Positions 1 to 6,356 are shown, counted from the first letter of the stretch. The stretch is 7,439 nt of DNA from Pseudomonadota bacterium (GCA_009921385.1 RFXY01000045.1:1-7439); one strand, 5' to 3'. Program-made: numbers and translations. Notes: generated by a model not told the origin, from the letters alone.

Positions 1-10
1 GATCGGCTCC

Positions 11-78
11 CGACACTACCCCGTCGACCTTCGGTCGCCACCCCTTCTACAGAAGGGGAATATCCGAGAACTGCTAGA
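11..78 (+). repeat. Repeat unit A
   Basis: This is a complete unit. CGACACTACC (11-20) is followed by a perfect stem CGACC/GGTCG (25-29 and 33-37) with loop TTC, then a perfect hairpin CCCCTTCT/AGAAGGGG (41-48 and 51-58) with a 2-nt loop, and then the linker into unit B. The first stem differs in sequence from those of the other units but is still fully paired, which points to selection on structure. Confidence 0.8.
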
Positions 79-139
79 CGACACTACCCCGTCCTAGCTT
101 CGCCCGCCACCTCTTCTACAAGAAGGGGAATTTAGATCG
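79..139 (+). repeat. Repeat unit B, partly degenerate
   Basis: CGACACTACC is at 79-88. The first stem is decayed (around 93-107), although the TTCG loop remains. The second hairpin, CCTCTTCT/AGAAGGGG (110-117 and 121-128), is kept with one T-G wobble pair. The unit ends in AATTTAGATCG instead of the linker, which marks the right border of the cluster. Confidence 0.75.
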
Positions 140-147
140 TAAGCCTA

Positions 148-1020
148 CTAATCAAGAGGAACGATTGGCAAATCTGGTGTGTTTTGTTTGTTTAAATTAT
201 CAATAATCTTATCGCCATTTTGCAAATCGGCCCCGTTTTGTGGAACAACATAAACTGGCGGTATTTCATTGTTATTATTATTGGCTGGCGAAGATAAAAA
301 ATTATTAAATTTATTGCCAAGAGAATCAAGAAAACCAGAGGTAGAATCGGGTTTTTTAGTTTCAATTGCTGGCGGTGGATTATTGTTGATTGTAGTATTT
401 TTTTCGGGGTTAACTTTGGTTTCTGGATTGTTTGTTATTATTGTCGGCGGAATAGTGTTTTTTTCTTCGTTAATTTCGGCTAACTTTTTTTCTAGATCTT
501 TCTTTTTGGCGGTTTTTTTATTTTCAAAACTATCGTAAATTAATTGTTTATTGCTACCTGTAAATGAGTTAGGATCTTCTTCTTTTTTTTCTTCACTTTT
601 TACCTCGCTTGTTGCGATTTTTTCACTCTTGATGAGCTTTGCAACATAATCTCGGCGAAATTTTTGGGCTTCTTGTTGCCTTGCCAGCCTATCTTTGTTG
701 CTTTCTAAATTTTCTTGCTCTTGTTGTTTTTGATATTGCACTTGATAATCTTGCAAAGCAACACATTTTTCAGCATTCCAACAACGATTTTTACCGCACT
801 CACAACCATAAGTTAAAGCAGAAGTGCAAACTATGTTGTAAGGATCGATTTTTTTGATACAATTATCAACACAACCATTGCCAAATTCTCGCCACACACC
901 TTGGCTTTTTTCACAAGCAAAACGATCGTCGAAAGTTGTGGGCCGATTGTTAGCAAAAGCATTAAAAACAACAAAGAAGAATATAAAAAATACTGCATTG
1001 CTTTTAAATTTTGCTAACAT
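148..1020 (-). CDS. Secreted Cys-rich protein with coiled coil and Pro/Asn-rich tail, unknown function
   Basis: I do not recognise this 290-residue protein. Residues 1-23 form a clear signal peptide: a Lys-containing start, a Phe/Val-rich hydrophobic core, then AFA before NN, so it is probably exported to the periplasm or beyond. The mature N-terminus (about 36-86) has eight cysteines (C36, C50, C54, C65, C73, C75, C80, C86), including a CECG motif and CW, which suggests a disulfide-bonded or metal-binding domain. Residues about 93-185 are rich in Gln, Glu and Lys and look like a coiled coil. Residues 190-290 are low-complexity Pro/Asn/Thr. The start follows leuB by 6 bp, and the ATG with its signal peptide fixes it; no Shine-Dalgarno sequence is visible. 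It is the last gene of the htpG block and ends 8 bp before repeat cluster 1. An envelope or host-interaction role is possible but is only inference. Confidence 0.85.
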   Translation of the reverse strand: MLAKFKSNAVFFIFFFVVFNAFANNRPTTFDDRFACEKSQGVWREFGNGCVDNCIKKIDPYNIVCTSALTYGCECGKNRCWNAEKCVALQDYQVQYQKQQEQENLESNKDRLARQQEAQKFRRDYVAKLIKSEKIATSEVKSEEKKEEDPNSFTGSNKQLIYDSFENKKTAKKKDLEKKLAEINEEKNTIPPTIITNNPETKVNPEKNTTINNNPPPAIETKKPDSTSGFLDSLGNKFNNFLSSPANNNNNEIPPVYVVPQNGADLQNGDKIIDNLNKQNTPDLPIVPLD

Positions 1021-1026
1021 AGAAGT

Positions 1027-2130
1027 TTATTTTAAAACTTTTGCCAATTCTTTAATAACTTCATTACCCATTTGAGTGCACGAAATGGCCTTGTCTTTTG
1101 ATTTGGCAATATCGGCTGTGAATAAATTGTTATTTAAAACATTACTAATTGCCAATTCTAATGCATCGGCTTGGGTTTGATAGTTAAAAGAATATCTAAA
1201 CATCATCGCTAAACTTAGAATAGTGGCAAGAGGATTGGCGATGTTTTTGCCAGCAATATCTGGGGCCGAGCCGTGTATTGGCTCATAAAGTGCATATTGT
1301 TTGCCGTTGGCTTGCTTTTCGCCAAGTGAAGCAGAAGGCAACATACCAAGAGAACCTGTAAGCATTGAGGCGGTATCAGATAAAATGTCGCCAAAAATAT
1401 TGCCTGTAAGCATCACATCGAATTGTTTTGGGTTTCGAACTAGTTGCATAGAAGCATTGTCAACATACATATGCGACAAAGCAACTCCAGGATATTGAGT
1501 TTGCCCAATTTCAGTAACGACTTCTCGCCACATTTCGGTGGTTTCAAGCACATTAGCTTTATCAACCGAGCAAAGTTTTTTGTTACGTATTAGAGCTAAT
1601 TCAAAGGCAACTTTAGCAATTCTTGCGACTTCTTTAGAGTTGTAAGTCATGGTGTTGACACCTTGTTTTGAGCCGTCTGGTAAGGTTTTTACACCTCTTG
1701 GCTCGCCAAAATAAAGATCTCCTGTAAGTTCACGTACAATCATAATATCAAGACCTGCCACGACTTCTCTTTTTAGGGTCGAGCTATCAATTAAAGCATC
1801 AAAAACTTTTGCAGGTCGGAGGTTGGCAAATAAATTAAGTTCTTTTCTGATGCCAAGCAAGCCTCTTTCTGGTCTCACTGCATATGGCAAACTTTCCCAT
1901 TTTAAGCCACCAACAGCACCAAGCAAAATGGCATCTGATTGCTTGGCAAGCTCAAGTGTTTGAGACGGAAAAGGAGTGCCAGTTTGATCATAAGCAATGC
2001 CACCCAACAAAGCTTGTTCGGTATTAAATTTAATTTCGGTATGTTTAGTAAAAAAATCAAGCACTTTTTTGGCTTCATTAACCACCTCAGGACCAATGCC
2101 ATCGCCAGGAATTAAAAGAATATTTTTCAT
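1027..2130 (-). CDS. leuB: 3-isopropylmalate dehydrogenase LeuB
   Basis: LeuB oxidises and decarboxylates (2R,3S)-3-isopropylmalate with NAD+ to 2-oxoisocaproate, the third step of leucine synthesis, in the cytoplasm. The 367 residues match the family's usual length. GDGIGPE is at 9-15. The substrate residues R95, R105, R133 and Y140 (within [14 protein letters not shown]), K191 (in [13 protein letters not shown]), and the metal-binding D224, D248 and D252 are all in place, one residue offset from the Thermus enzyme in the N-terminal half. The NAD loop [15 protein letters not shown] starts at 286. The Y140 and RELTGD context favours LeuB over isocitrate or tartrate dehydrogenases. It starts 2 bp after the cyaY stop with no Shine-Dalgarno sequence, so translation is probably coupled. 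No leuA, leuC or leuD is nearby. An intact leucine gene argues against a strongly reduced obligate intracellular parasite. Confidence 0.97.
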   Translation of the reverse strand: MKNILLIPGDGIGPEVVNEAKKVLDFFTKHTEIKFNTEQALLGGIAYDQTGTPFPSQTLELAKQSDAILLGAVGGLKWESLPYAVRPERGLLGIRKELNLFANLRPAKVFDALIDSSTLKREVVAGLDIMIVRELTGDLYFGEPRGVKTLPDGSKQGVNTMTYNSKEVARIAKVAFELALIRNKKLCSVDKANVLETTEMWREVVTEIGQTQYPGVALSHMYVDNASMQLVRNPKQFDVMLTGNIFGDILSDTASMLTGSLGMLPSASLGEKQANGKQYALYEPIHGSAPDIAGKNIANPLATILSLAMMFRYSFNYQTQADALELAISNVLNNNLFTADIAKSKDKAISCTQMGNEVIKELAKVLK

Positions 2131-2132
2131 AG

Positions 2133-2426
2133 TTAAATGTTAAGTTCGGAAAAAATTTTATCGGTTAAATTAATATTTTGTTGGTTTAGCCAAGCATTTT
2201 TATTGAGATCAAAAGAAAAATAATCGGGGCCACTAATTGGTGAAGAATACCAAATTTTTTCATTACCTGCATTGCGATTAATGACAAAAGTTTGTTTGGT
2301 GCTAGAAATAATGATGTTAAGAACTCCATCGGCATAATCAACCTCAAACAAACAATGCTTATCGGCGGTTTCTATTTGCTCGACAAGATTACTTAAATAT
2401 TGATGACAAAGTGCATAAAAATTCAT
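2133..2426 (-). CDS. cyaY: Frataxin-like iron-sulfur assembly protein CyaY (rickettsial type)
   Basis: This is a small acidic frataxin of 97 residues, close to the usual bacterial length. Frataxins bind iron and modulate the IscS/IscU cysteine desulfurase complex in iron-sulfur cluster assembly. The family core is visible: an acidic first helix, a DGVLNI strand (33-38), FVINRN in the sheet, then [11 protein letters not shown], which corresponds to the IWLSSPxSGP signature of alphaproteobacterial and mitochondrial frataxins. The C-terminus FSELNI resembles the ending of Rickettsia CyaY as I remember it. It sits 3 bp after the pdxH stop and 2 bp before leuB. The ATG at 2424-2426 is not preceded by a Shine-Dalgarno sequence. 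It is clearly different from the second cyaY at 6588-6971. Confidence 0.9.
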   Translation of the reverse strand: MNFYALCHQYLSNLVEQIETADKHCLFEVDYADGVLNIIISSTKQTFVINRNAGNEKIWYSSPISGPDYFSFDLNKNAWLNQQNINLTDKIFSELNI

Positions 2427-2429
2427 ATA

Positions 2430-3026
2430 TTATGGATAAAGTTGCTGTTCTTGCCAAGAATCGTTTGTTTGCTTAGTGTATAAAAAACGATGATGTAAGC
2501 GAAAATCTTGCTCTTGCCAAAATTCTATTTGAGTTGGAACCACAATAAAACCGCACCAAAAATCTGGTCTTGGAACTGAGCCTTGGCTAAATTTTTGTGA
2601 AAAAAATCGCATTCTTTCTTCAAACTCTTGCCAATTTTGCATAGGTTGCGACTGTTGCGATGCCCAAGCCCCAATTTGGCTTTGATATGGTCGAGAAGCA
2701 AAATAGGCATCGGATTCTTGACTAGTGGCTTGCTTAATGGCACCAGAAATTCTTATTTGTTTTTTAATCGGCCCCCAATAAAAACACAAAGAAACTTGCT
2801 TGTTTTGTTGCAACTCGCAACCTTTTTGACTGTTTTGATTGGTAAAAAAATAAAAACCTTGCTCGTTTACTTGTTTTAACAACACCATTCGTGCCGAAGG
2901 TTGCATATTTGCCGAAACAGTTGCCAAGCACATTGCGGTTGGCTCTGTGATTTGTTGGTTTTGCTTTGCCTCATCAAGCCAAATATTAAATTTTGCAACT
3001 AAAGAAGAAAAATGTGTTGTTGACAT
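2430..3026 (-). CDS. pdxH: Pyridoxamine 5'-phosphate oxidase PdxH
   Basis: PdxH oxidises pyridoxamine or pyridoxine 5'-phosphate to pyridoxal 5'-phosphate with FMN and O2, the last step of B6 synthesis and salvage. The 198 residues are about 20 shorter at the N-terminus than E. coli PdxH. FMN-site motifs are present: SARMVLLK (44-51), FFTNQNSQKG (60-69), SLCFYW (79-84), QIRISG (90-95) and the dimer segment YFASRPYQSQIGAWAS (108-123). PRPDFWCGF and IEFWQ follow, then the substrate motif RLHHR (176-180), where the family usually has RLHDR; the Arg and His equivalent to E. coli R197 and H199 are kept. It ends in LYP where E. coli has LAP. The gene is 4 bp after the htpG stop and 3 bp before cyaY. 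Confidence 0.96.
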   Translation of the reverse strand: MSTTHFSSLVAKFNIWLDEAKQNQQITEPTAMCLATVSANMQPSARMVLLKQVNEQGFYFFTNQNSQKGCELQQNKQVSLCFYWGPIKKQIRISGAIKQATSQESDAYFASRPYQSQIGAWASQQSQPMQNWQEFEERMRFFSQKFSQGSVPRPDFWCGFIVVPTQIEFWQEQDFRLHHRFLYTKQTNDSWQEQQLYP

Positions 3027-3030
3027 AATT

Positions 3031-4914
3031 TTAAGCTAATAAACTTTGAATACGTTGCGAAAAATCAAAAGCATCTTTCAATGGCTCATCTTCAACCACA
3101 CAAGCTAGATCAAACAAGGTTTTAACAGTGTTTGCTGATTCTTCTTGATTTTGCTTAAAATTGCTAGCAATTTTTTGAATAATTTTGTTGTTTGAATTAA
3201 TTTCTAAAATTTTTGCCGAAGCAGAATTTAGTTGTTTTTGTTCGAGTAAAAATCTTTCGAGTCTAATATCCATACCATAGGCATCAACAGCCAAACAAAC
3301 AGGAGAATTGGTGAGTTTTTTAGAAATTCTCACATCTTTTACTTTATCTTGCAAACATTCTTTAAAAAAAGCTAGCAATTCTTGGTGATTTTCTTCAAGA
3401 GGTTGGGATTTTTCTTGATTTTCTTCGGTTTTTTCGGTTTCTTTTATTTCGTCAAAATTGATATCGGCACGGTTGATTGATTGAAATTCTTTCTCTTGAT
3501 AAGTGGTAGCAACAGTTACCCAAAACTCGTCTACCGCATCGGTGAGAAACAAAACTTCGATATCTTTTTTTTGAAAAATTTCTAGCTGTGGCGATGACTG
3601 TATTTTGCTGATATTTTCGCCTGTCAAAAAGAAAATTTGTTTTTGGGTTTCGGGCATTCTTTCTAGGTATTTTGCCAAAGAAACTGGTAAATTTGGTGAT
3701 TTTGAGGTGAAAAACAAACAAGCTTCTAAGATTTTTTCACGAAATTCAGAAGGTTCACACAAACCTTCTTTTAAAACCGCCCCAAAATTTTGCCAAAATT
3801 CTTGATATTTTTCTGGTGTGTTGGTGGCAACTTTTTTGAGTTCGTTTAAAACCTTATTAATTAGCGATTTTTTAATTTTATCAAGCACAGAGTTGTGTTG
3901 CAAAGTTTCACGGCTAATGTTGAGTGGTAGGTCGTCGGAATCGACCAAGCCTTTAAGAAATCGCAAATAAGCAGGCACCAAATTGAGATCTTCGCTAATA
4001 AAAACTTTTTTAACATAAAGTTTGATAGAGGTTTTGCGATCTGGATGAAACAAATCAAAAGGTTTAGTGCTAGGAATAAACAGCAAGTTAGTGTAGCTTA
4101 GTGCACCTTCGACAGTGTTGTGTAAAGTTAAAAAAGGCTCACCAGGCAGGTGGGCGATGTGTTTGTAAAAATTTTGATATTGTTCTTGACTAATTTCTTT
4201 GCTTGGTTTTTTCCATATTGCAGAAGCCGAGTTAAGATTTTCAACCGTTGCCCCATCGTTAAGATTTTCTGGAATAAAGAAAATAGGAAAATTGATATGA
4301 TCAGAATAAGTTTGCACAATGTGTTTTATGTGAAAGCGATCTAGAAATTCTTTGGCTTCTTCTTTGAGATATAAAATAATTTTTGTGCCAGATTTGTTAT
4401 CAAATAAATTGTTATCGACTAAATCTACACTAAACGAATTATCGCCTTTAGATGTCCATAACCAAAGCTCTGGCTCTAGGGCTTTTCTTGATAAAACCTC
4501 AACTTTATTGGCAATCATAAAACTAGCATAAAAACCCACACCAAACTGCCCAATTAGTTGCGCTTTTTCGTCGGGGTTGGCACTTTTAGCAAGGTTTTGT
4601 AAAAAATTTTCGGTGCCAGAACGAGCGATGGTGCCTAAATTTTCGATGAGATCTTGCCTATTCATACCGATGCCGTTATCAGAAATGATAAGCAAGTTTT
4701 GAGCTTTGTTGATAGTGATGTTAATGTTTAGTTCTTCGCCAATCAAATTTGGCTGTTGTGTTGCCATATATCGAAGTTTATCGCAAGCATCGGAAGCATT
4801 AGAAATCAACTCTCTTAACGCCACATCTTTATTGGCATAGAGAGAGTTTATCATTAGATTTAGAATTTTACCCACTTCGACATCAAAAGTGAAATTATTT
4901 GGTGTATTAGACAT
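3031..4914 (-). CDS. htpG: Hsp90 molecular chaperone HtpG
   Basis: HtpG is the ATP-driven dimeric cytosolic Hsp90 that remodels client proteins, usually with DnaK. At 627 residues it matches E. coli HtpG (624). The N-terminal Bergerat ATPase has RELISNASDACDKLRY (34-49, with catalytic E35 and N39), SDNGIGM (78-84, with D79) and GQFGVG (122-127), plus GTKI at 176-179. The middle domain has PLNISRETLQ (330-339), whose R335 corresponds to the gamma-phosphate-sensing arginine. A charged Glu/Lys/Gln linker around 480-510 leads to the C-terminal dimerisation domain. It is the first gene of the five-gene block. The ATG at 4912-4914 lies directly before the usual start of the family (FTFDVEVGKILNLMINSLY), and no Shine-Dalgarno sequence precedes it. 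Confidence 0.98.
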   Translation of the reverse strand: MSNTPNNFTFDVEVGKILNLMINSLYANKDVALRELISNASDACDKLRYMATQQPNLIGEELNINITINKAQNLLIISDNGIGMNRQDLIENLGTIARSGTENFLQNLAKSANPDEKAQLIGQFGVGFYASFMIANKVEVLSRKALEPELWLWTSKGDNSFSVDLVDNNLFDNKSGTKIILYLKEEAKEFLDRFHIKHIVQTYSDHINFPIFFIPENLNDGATVENLNSASAIWKKPSKEISQEQYQNFYKHIAHLPGEPFLTLHNTVEGALSYTNLLFIPSTKPFDLFHPDRKTSIKLYVKKVFISEDLNLVPAYLRFLKGLVDSDDLPLNISRETLQHNSVLDKIKKSLINKVLNELKKVATNTPEKYQEFWQNFGAVLKEGLCEPSEFREKILEACLFFTSKSPNLPVSLAKYLERMPETQKQIFFLTGENISKIQSSPQLEIFQKKDIEVLFLTDAVDEFWVTVATTYQEKEFQSINRADINFDEIKETEKTEENQEKSQPLEENHQELLAFFKECLQDKVKDVRISKKLTNSPVCLAVDAYGMDIRLERFLLEQKQLNSASAKILEINSNNKIIQKIASNFKQNQEESANTVKTLFDLACVVEDEPLKDAFDFSQRIQSLLA

Positions 4915-5122
4915 AAAATTTTGATAAAAACAATTAACGACAGTTTAATGAAAAATGATATTAGGCTTTAATATTTTATAATTTGATAAAATAATTTTAT
5001 TGATCCTACTTTTTATTTGCAAGCAAAAAAAAACACATTTATTCTATAAAAAAAAGGTTTTTCACCACTTGCGATATTAATTAAAATATTAATTTTTTTT
5101 CACCAAATAACAGTGAGTGTCG

Positions 5123-5192
5123 GCAAGCAGTTCTCGGTCAGAATTCCCCTTCTTGCAGAAGGTGTGGCCGTGGAACGGCCGGGGTAGTGTTG
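5123..5192 (-). repeat. Repeat unit E (inverted orientation)
   Basis: Read on the minus strand, the unit starts CAACACTACC at 5192 and the next unit's CGACACT starts at 5122, a 70-bp period. The first stem is GGCCGT/ACGGCC (5166-5171 and 5175-5180) with a 3-nt loop, perfectly paired and longer than in the other units, which explains the extra 2 bp. The second hairpin (5146-5153 and 5157-5164) has one mismatch. The linker CCGAGAACTGCTTGC is intact. Confidence 0.8.
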
Positions 5193-5244
5193 GGAGACAC
5201 GGAAAAATGCCACTTCGAGTCGCACATCTTCCGAGTTCTGCTAC

Positions 5245-5312
5245 CGACACTACCCCGGCACTTCGTGCCACCCCTTCTGCAAGAAGGGGAATTCTGACCG
5301 AGAACTGCTTGC
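5245..5312 (+). repeat. Repeat unit C (best preserved)
   Basis: CGACACTACC (5245-5254) is followed by the stem GGCAC/GTGCC (5257-5261 and 5265-5269) with loop TTC. A perfect hairpin CCCCTTCT/AGAAGGGG (5271-5278 and 5282-5289) with loop GCA comes next, then GAATTCTGA and the linker CCGAGAACTGCTTGC into unit D. The period to unit D is 68 bp, identical to A-B. A linker-like CCGAGTTCTGCTAC (5231-5244) precedes it, suggesting a lost or decayed unit upstream. Confidence 0.8.
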
Positions 5313-5358
5313 CGACACTACCTAGGCACCACTTCTTTAGTGCAGGAAATTTAGATCG
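5313..5358 (+). repeat. Repeat unit D (truncated, border unit)
   Basis: CGACACTACC (5313-5322) is followed by a single weaker hairpin CACT/AGTG (5330-5333 and 5339-5342) in place of the usual two, then AATTTAGATCG (5348-5358), the same terminal sequence as unit B. It ends 29 bp past the nrdB stop codon. It looks like a collapsed last unit. Confidence 0.65.
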
Positions 5359-5387
5359 AAGTGTGATTTTAACTAGTGTAAATGGTA

Positions 5388-6356
5388 TTATATTTCTAGC
5401 ATTTTTTGCCTGCTAGCATCGATTTCGATAAAAACATCTTCCCAAGTGCCAGTAGTTGAGGCTTTGCTATATTCGGTGACTCTGTTTTCAAAAAAATTGG
5501 TATGCTCAACTCCGTTTAAAATTTCGTCAAGCCAAGGTAGCGGATTGTCGTCGATCATATAAATATCTTTCAAGCCGAGCTGGTTTAATCTGCGATCGGC
5601 AATGTAGCGAATGTATCTTTTTACTTCTCGAGCGGTAAGGCCTTCGACATTGCCCATTTCAAAAGCTAAATCGATAAAAGCATCTTCAAAATGCACAATT
5701 GTCGCACAGGCTTCGTAAAGATGACCTTTTAATTCTTCATCCCAAACTTCGGAATTTTCTTGAACAAAAGTGCGAAACAGCTTGATAATAGAATTGGTAT
5801 GCAAAGATTCGTCGCGAACCGACCAAGCCACAATTTGCCCCATACCTTTCATTTTGCCAAATCTCTGAAAATTCAACAAAATAGCAAAAGAAGCAAACAA
5901 TTGCAAGCCTTCGGTAAAGGCTCCAAAAACCGCCAAAGTGATGGCGATATTTTTTTTGCTGTCAGTGTTAAATTTGTGCATATAATCGTATTTGTCTTTC
6001 ATTTCTTTGTATTTCATGAAAGCTTGATACTCGGTTTCTGGCATACCAATAGTGTCTAAGAGATGCGAATAAGCCACGATATGCACCGTTTCCATATTCG
6101 AAAAAGATGCCAACATCATTTGCACTTCGGTTGGTTTAAAAACCTTGCTATAATGCTTCATATAACAATTGTTGACCTCAATATCGGCTTGAGTAAAAAA
6201 GCGAAAAATTTGAGTAAGCAAGTTTTTTTCACCCAAAGTTAAATTATGTTTCCAATCTCGCACATCGTCTGCCAAAGGAACTTCTTCGGCATACCACTTG
6301 CCGTTGCGTTCTGTAAATCCAGATAATTTGGGTAGAGGAAGGGCTTTACTTGTCAT
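5388..6356 (-). CDS. nrdB: Ribonucleotide reductase small subunit NrdB with a foreign N-terminus
   Basis: NrdB (R2) houses the metal-radical cofactor that lets NrdA reduce ribonucleotides to deoxyribonucleotides. The frame encodes 322 residues. From about residue 24 it is typical class I R2. TQADIE (55-60) holds the first carboxylate ligand. METVH (88-92) gives E89 and H92, with radical Tyr Y96. TEGLQLF gives E149, and RDESLH gives E183 and H186. The C-terminal FFENRVTEYSK carries the Glu and Tyr used in radical transfer to NrdA. The family normally has a longer N-terminus ending in W(L/V)PEEVPLADD, with an Arg/Tyr/Pro/Trp-rich segment before it. Here residues 1-23 instead read like the start of LysA, so the native NrdB N-terminus is missing and the ATG at 6354-6356 is not its true start. 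nrdA, often adjacent in rickettsial relatives, is not in the window. Confidence 0.9.
   Translation of the reverse strand: MTSKALPLPKLSGFTERNGKWYAEEVPLADDVRDWKHNLTLGEKNLLTQIFRFFTQADIEVNNCYMKHYSKVFKPTEVQMMLASFSNMETVHIVAYSHLLDTIGMPETEYQAFMKYKEMKDKYDYMHKFNTDSKKNIAITLAVFGAFTEGLQLFASFAILLNFQRFGKMKGMGQIVAWSVRDESLHTNSIIKLFRTFVQENSEVWDEELKGHLYEACATIVHFEDAFIDLAFEMGNVEGLTAREVKRYIRYIADRRLNQLGLKDIYMIDDNPLPWLDEILNGVEHTNFFENRVTEYSKASTTGTWEDVFIEIDASRQKMLEI
6268..6290. other. Putative chimeric junction between two genomes
   Basis: The bases encoding AEEVPLAD (residues 23-30 of the nrdB frame) are where LysA-like sequence becomes NrdB-like sequence. EEVPLADD is a conserved NrdB motif, and AExVxL is a conserved LysA motif, so a shared stretch of roughly 15-20 bp could explain the join. 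To the right, GC content, gene order and protein types are betaproteobacterial; to the left, everything is AT-rich alphaproteobacterial. The exact breakpoint cannot be placed within the shared stretch. Confidence 0.7.
6268..6356 (-). pseudogene. lysA: 5' fragment of lysA (diaminopimelate decarboxylase), fused in frame to nrdB
   Basis: The codons from the ATG at 6354-6356 to about 6276 encode a start of the form FTERNGKWYAEEVPLA. This resembles the LysA N-terminal pattern (R-D/N-G-x-hydrophobic-x-A-E-x-V-x-L, followed in real LysA by an FGTPxYVYS strand) and not any NrdB I know. In betaproteobacteria lptM is followed by lysA, and here the ATG overlaps the lptM end by 11 bp, as expected for coupled lptM-lysA. 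Codon choice (CGC, GGC, GCC) is richer in GC than in nrdB. The FGTPxYVYS part of LysA never appears because the frame passes into NrdB. The LysA identity is inferred from about 28 residues plus context. Confidence 0.65.

Larger units (their letters stand above)
1..139. repeat. Palindromic repeat cluster 1 (two tandem units)
   Basis: This is a GC-rich block in AT-rich surroundings, made of two tandem copies of a unit that begins CGACACTACC (at 11 and 79, period 68). The copies are linked by a CCGAGAACTGCT segment (64-75). Each unit carries a short stem-loop followed by a CCCCTTCT/AGAAGGGG hairpin. The block ends with AATTTAGATCG (129-139), the same ending as cluster 2 at 5348-5358. It lies 8 bp past the stop codon of the minus-strand gene ending at 148, so it would be in that gene's 3' untranslated region. 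The left end of the cluster may lie outside the window. No coding potential or transposase is visible, and the family name is not known to me. Confidence 0.85.
5116..5319. repeat. Large head-to-head inverted repeat, 47-bp perfect arms
   Basis: The arm at 5116-5162 is the exact reverse complement of the arm at 5273-5319 (47 of 47 bases by direct reading). With one mismatch, the arms extend to 5168 and 5267. Further in, GGGGTAGTGTTGG (5181-5193) pairs with CCGACACTACCCC (5244-5256), again with one mismatch. The core of about 50 bp (5194-5243) is not symmetric. The arms come from unit E (minus orientation) and unit C (plus orientation). Such a palindrome could form a cruciform, stall polymerases or confuse assembly. 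Confidence 0.9.
4915..5387. other. Long intergenic region between nrdB and htpG
   Basis: This 473-bp gap has two parts. From 4915 to about 5110 it is very AT-rich and is the upstream region of htpG. A possible minus-strand -10 box, TAATAT, is at 4958-4963, but no convincing -35 or heat-shock sigma-32 box is seen. Minus-strand T-runs (plus-strand A-runs at 5027-5034 and 5048-5055) could end transcripts coming from nrdB; only a weak 3-bp GGT/ACC stem precedes the second, so I do not call a terminator. From 5116 to 5358 it is repeat cluster 2. I see no RNA gene and no credible protein. Confidence 0.6.

Noticed and set aside
1..139. Possible CRISPR array
   Set aside because: Only two tandem units per cluster, the whole unit is conserved with no unique spacers, units also occur inverted, and no cas genes are present.
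269..538. 89-residue hydrophobic plus-strand open frame
   Set aside because: It is the antisense of the Asn/Pro/Lys-rich part of the secreted Cys-rich protein; antisense of such codons gives Leu/Val/Phe-rich translations.
4915..4990. Sigma-32 heat-shock promoter before htpG
   Set aside because: No CTTGAA or CCCCAT-like boxes could be found on the minus strand; only AT-rich -10-like sequence is present.
5058..5105. Direct repeat TTTTTCACCA (5058-5067 and 5096-5105) as a target-site duplication
   Set aside because: The two copies lie together on one side of repeat cluster 2 and do not flank it, and the motif is T-rich in an AT-rich region, so chance is likely.
5117..5416. 99-residue open frame on the plus strand across repeat cluster 2, and a 60-residue frame on the minus strand at 5089-5271
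   Set aside because: Both are made almost wholly of repeat units. Their openness follows from the GC-rich repeat sequence, and they show no protein family features.
6300..6356. A novel N-terminal extension of NrdB
   Set aside because: The segment replaces, and does not add to, the usual NrdB N-terminus. It resembles LysA and overlaps lptM as lysA should, so a junction explains it better.
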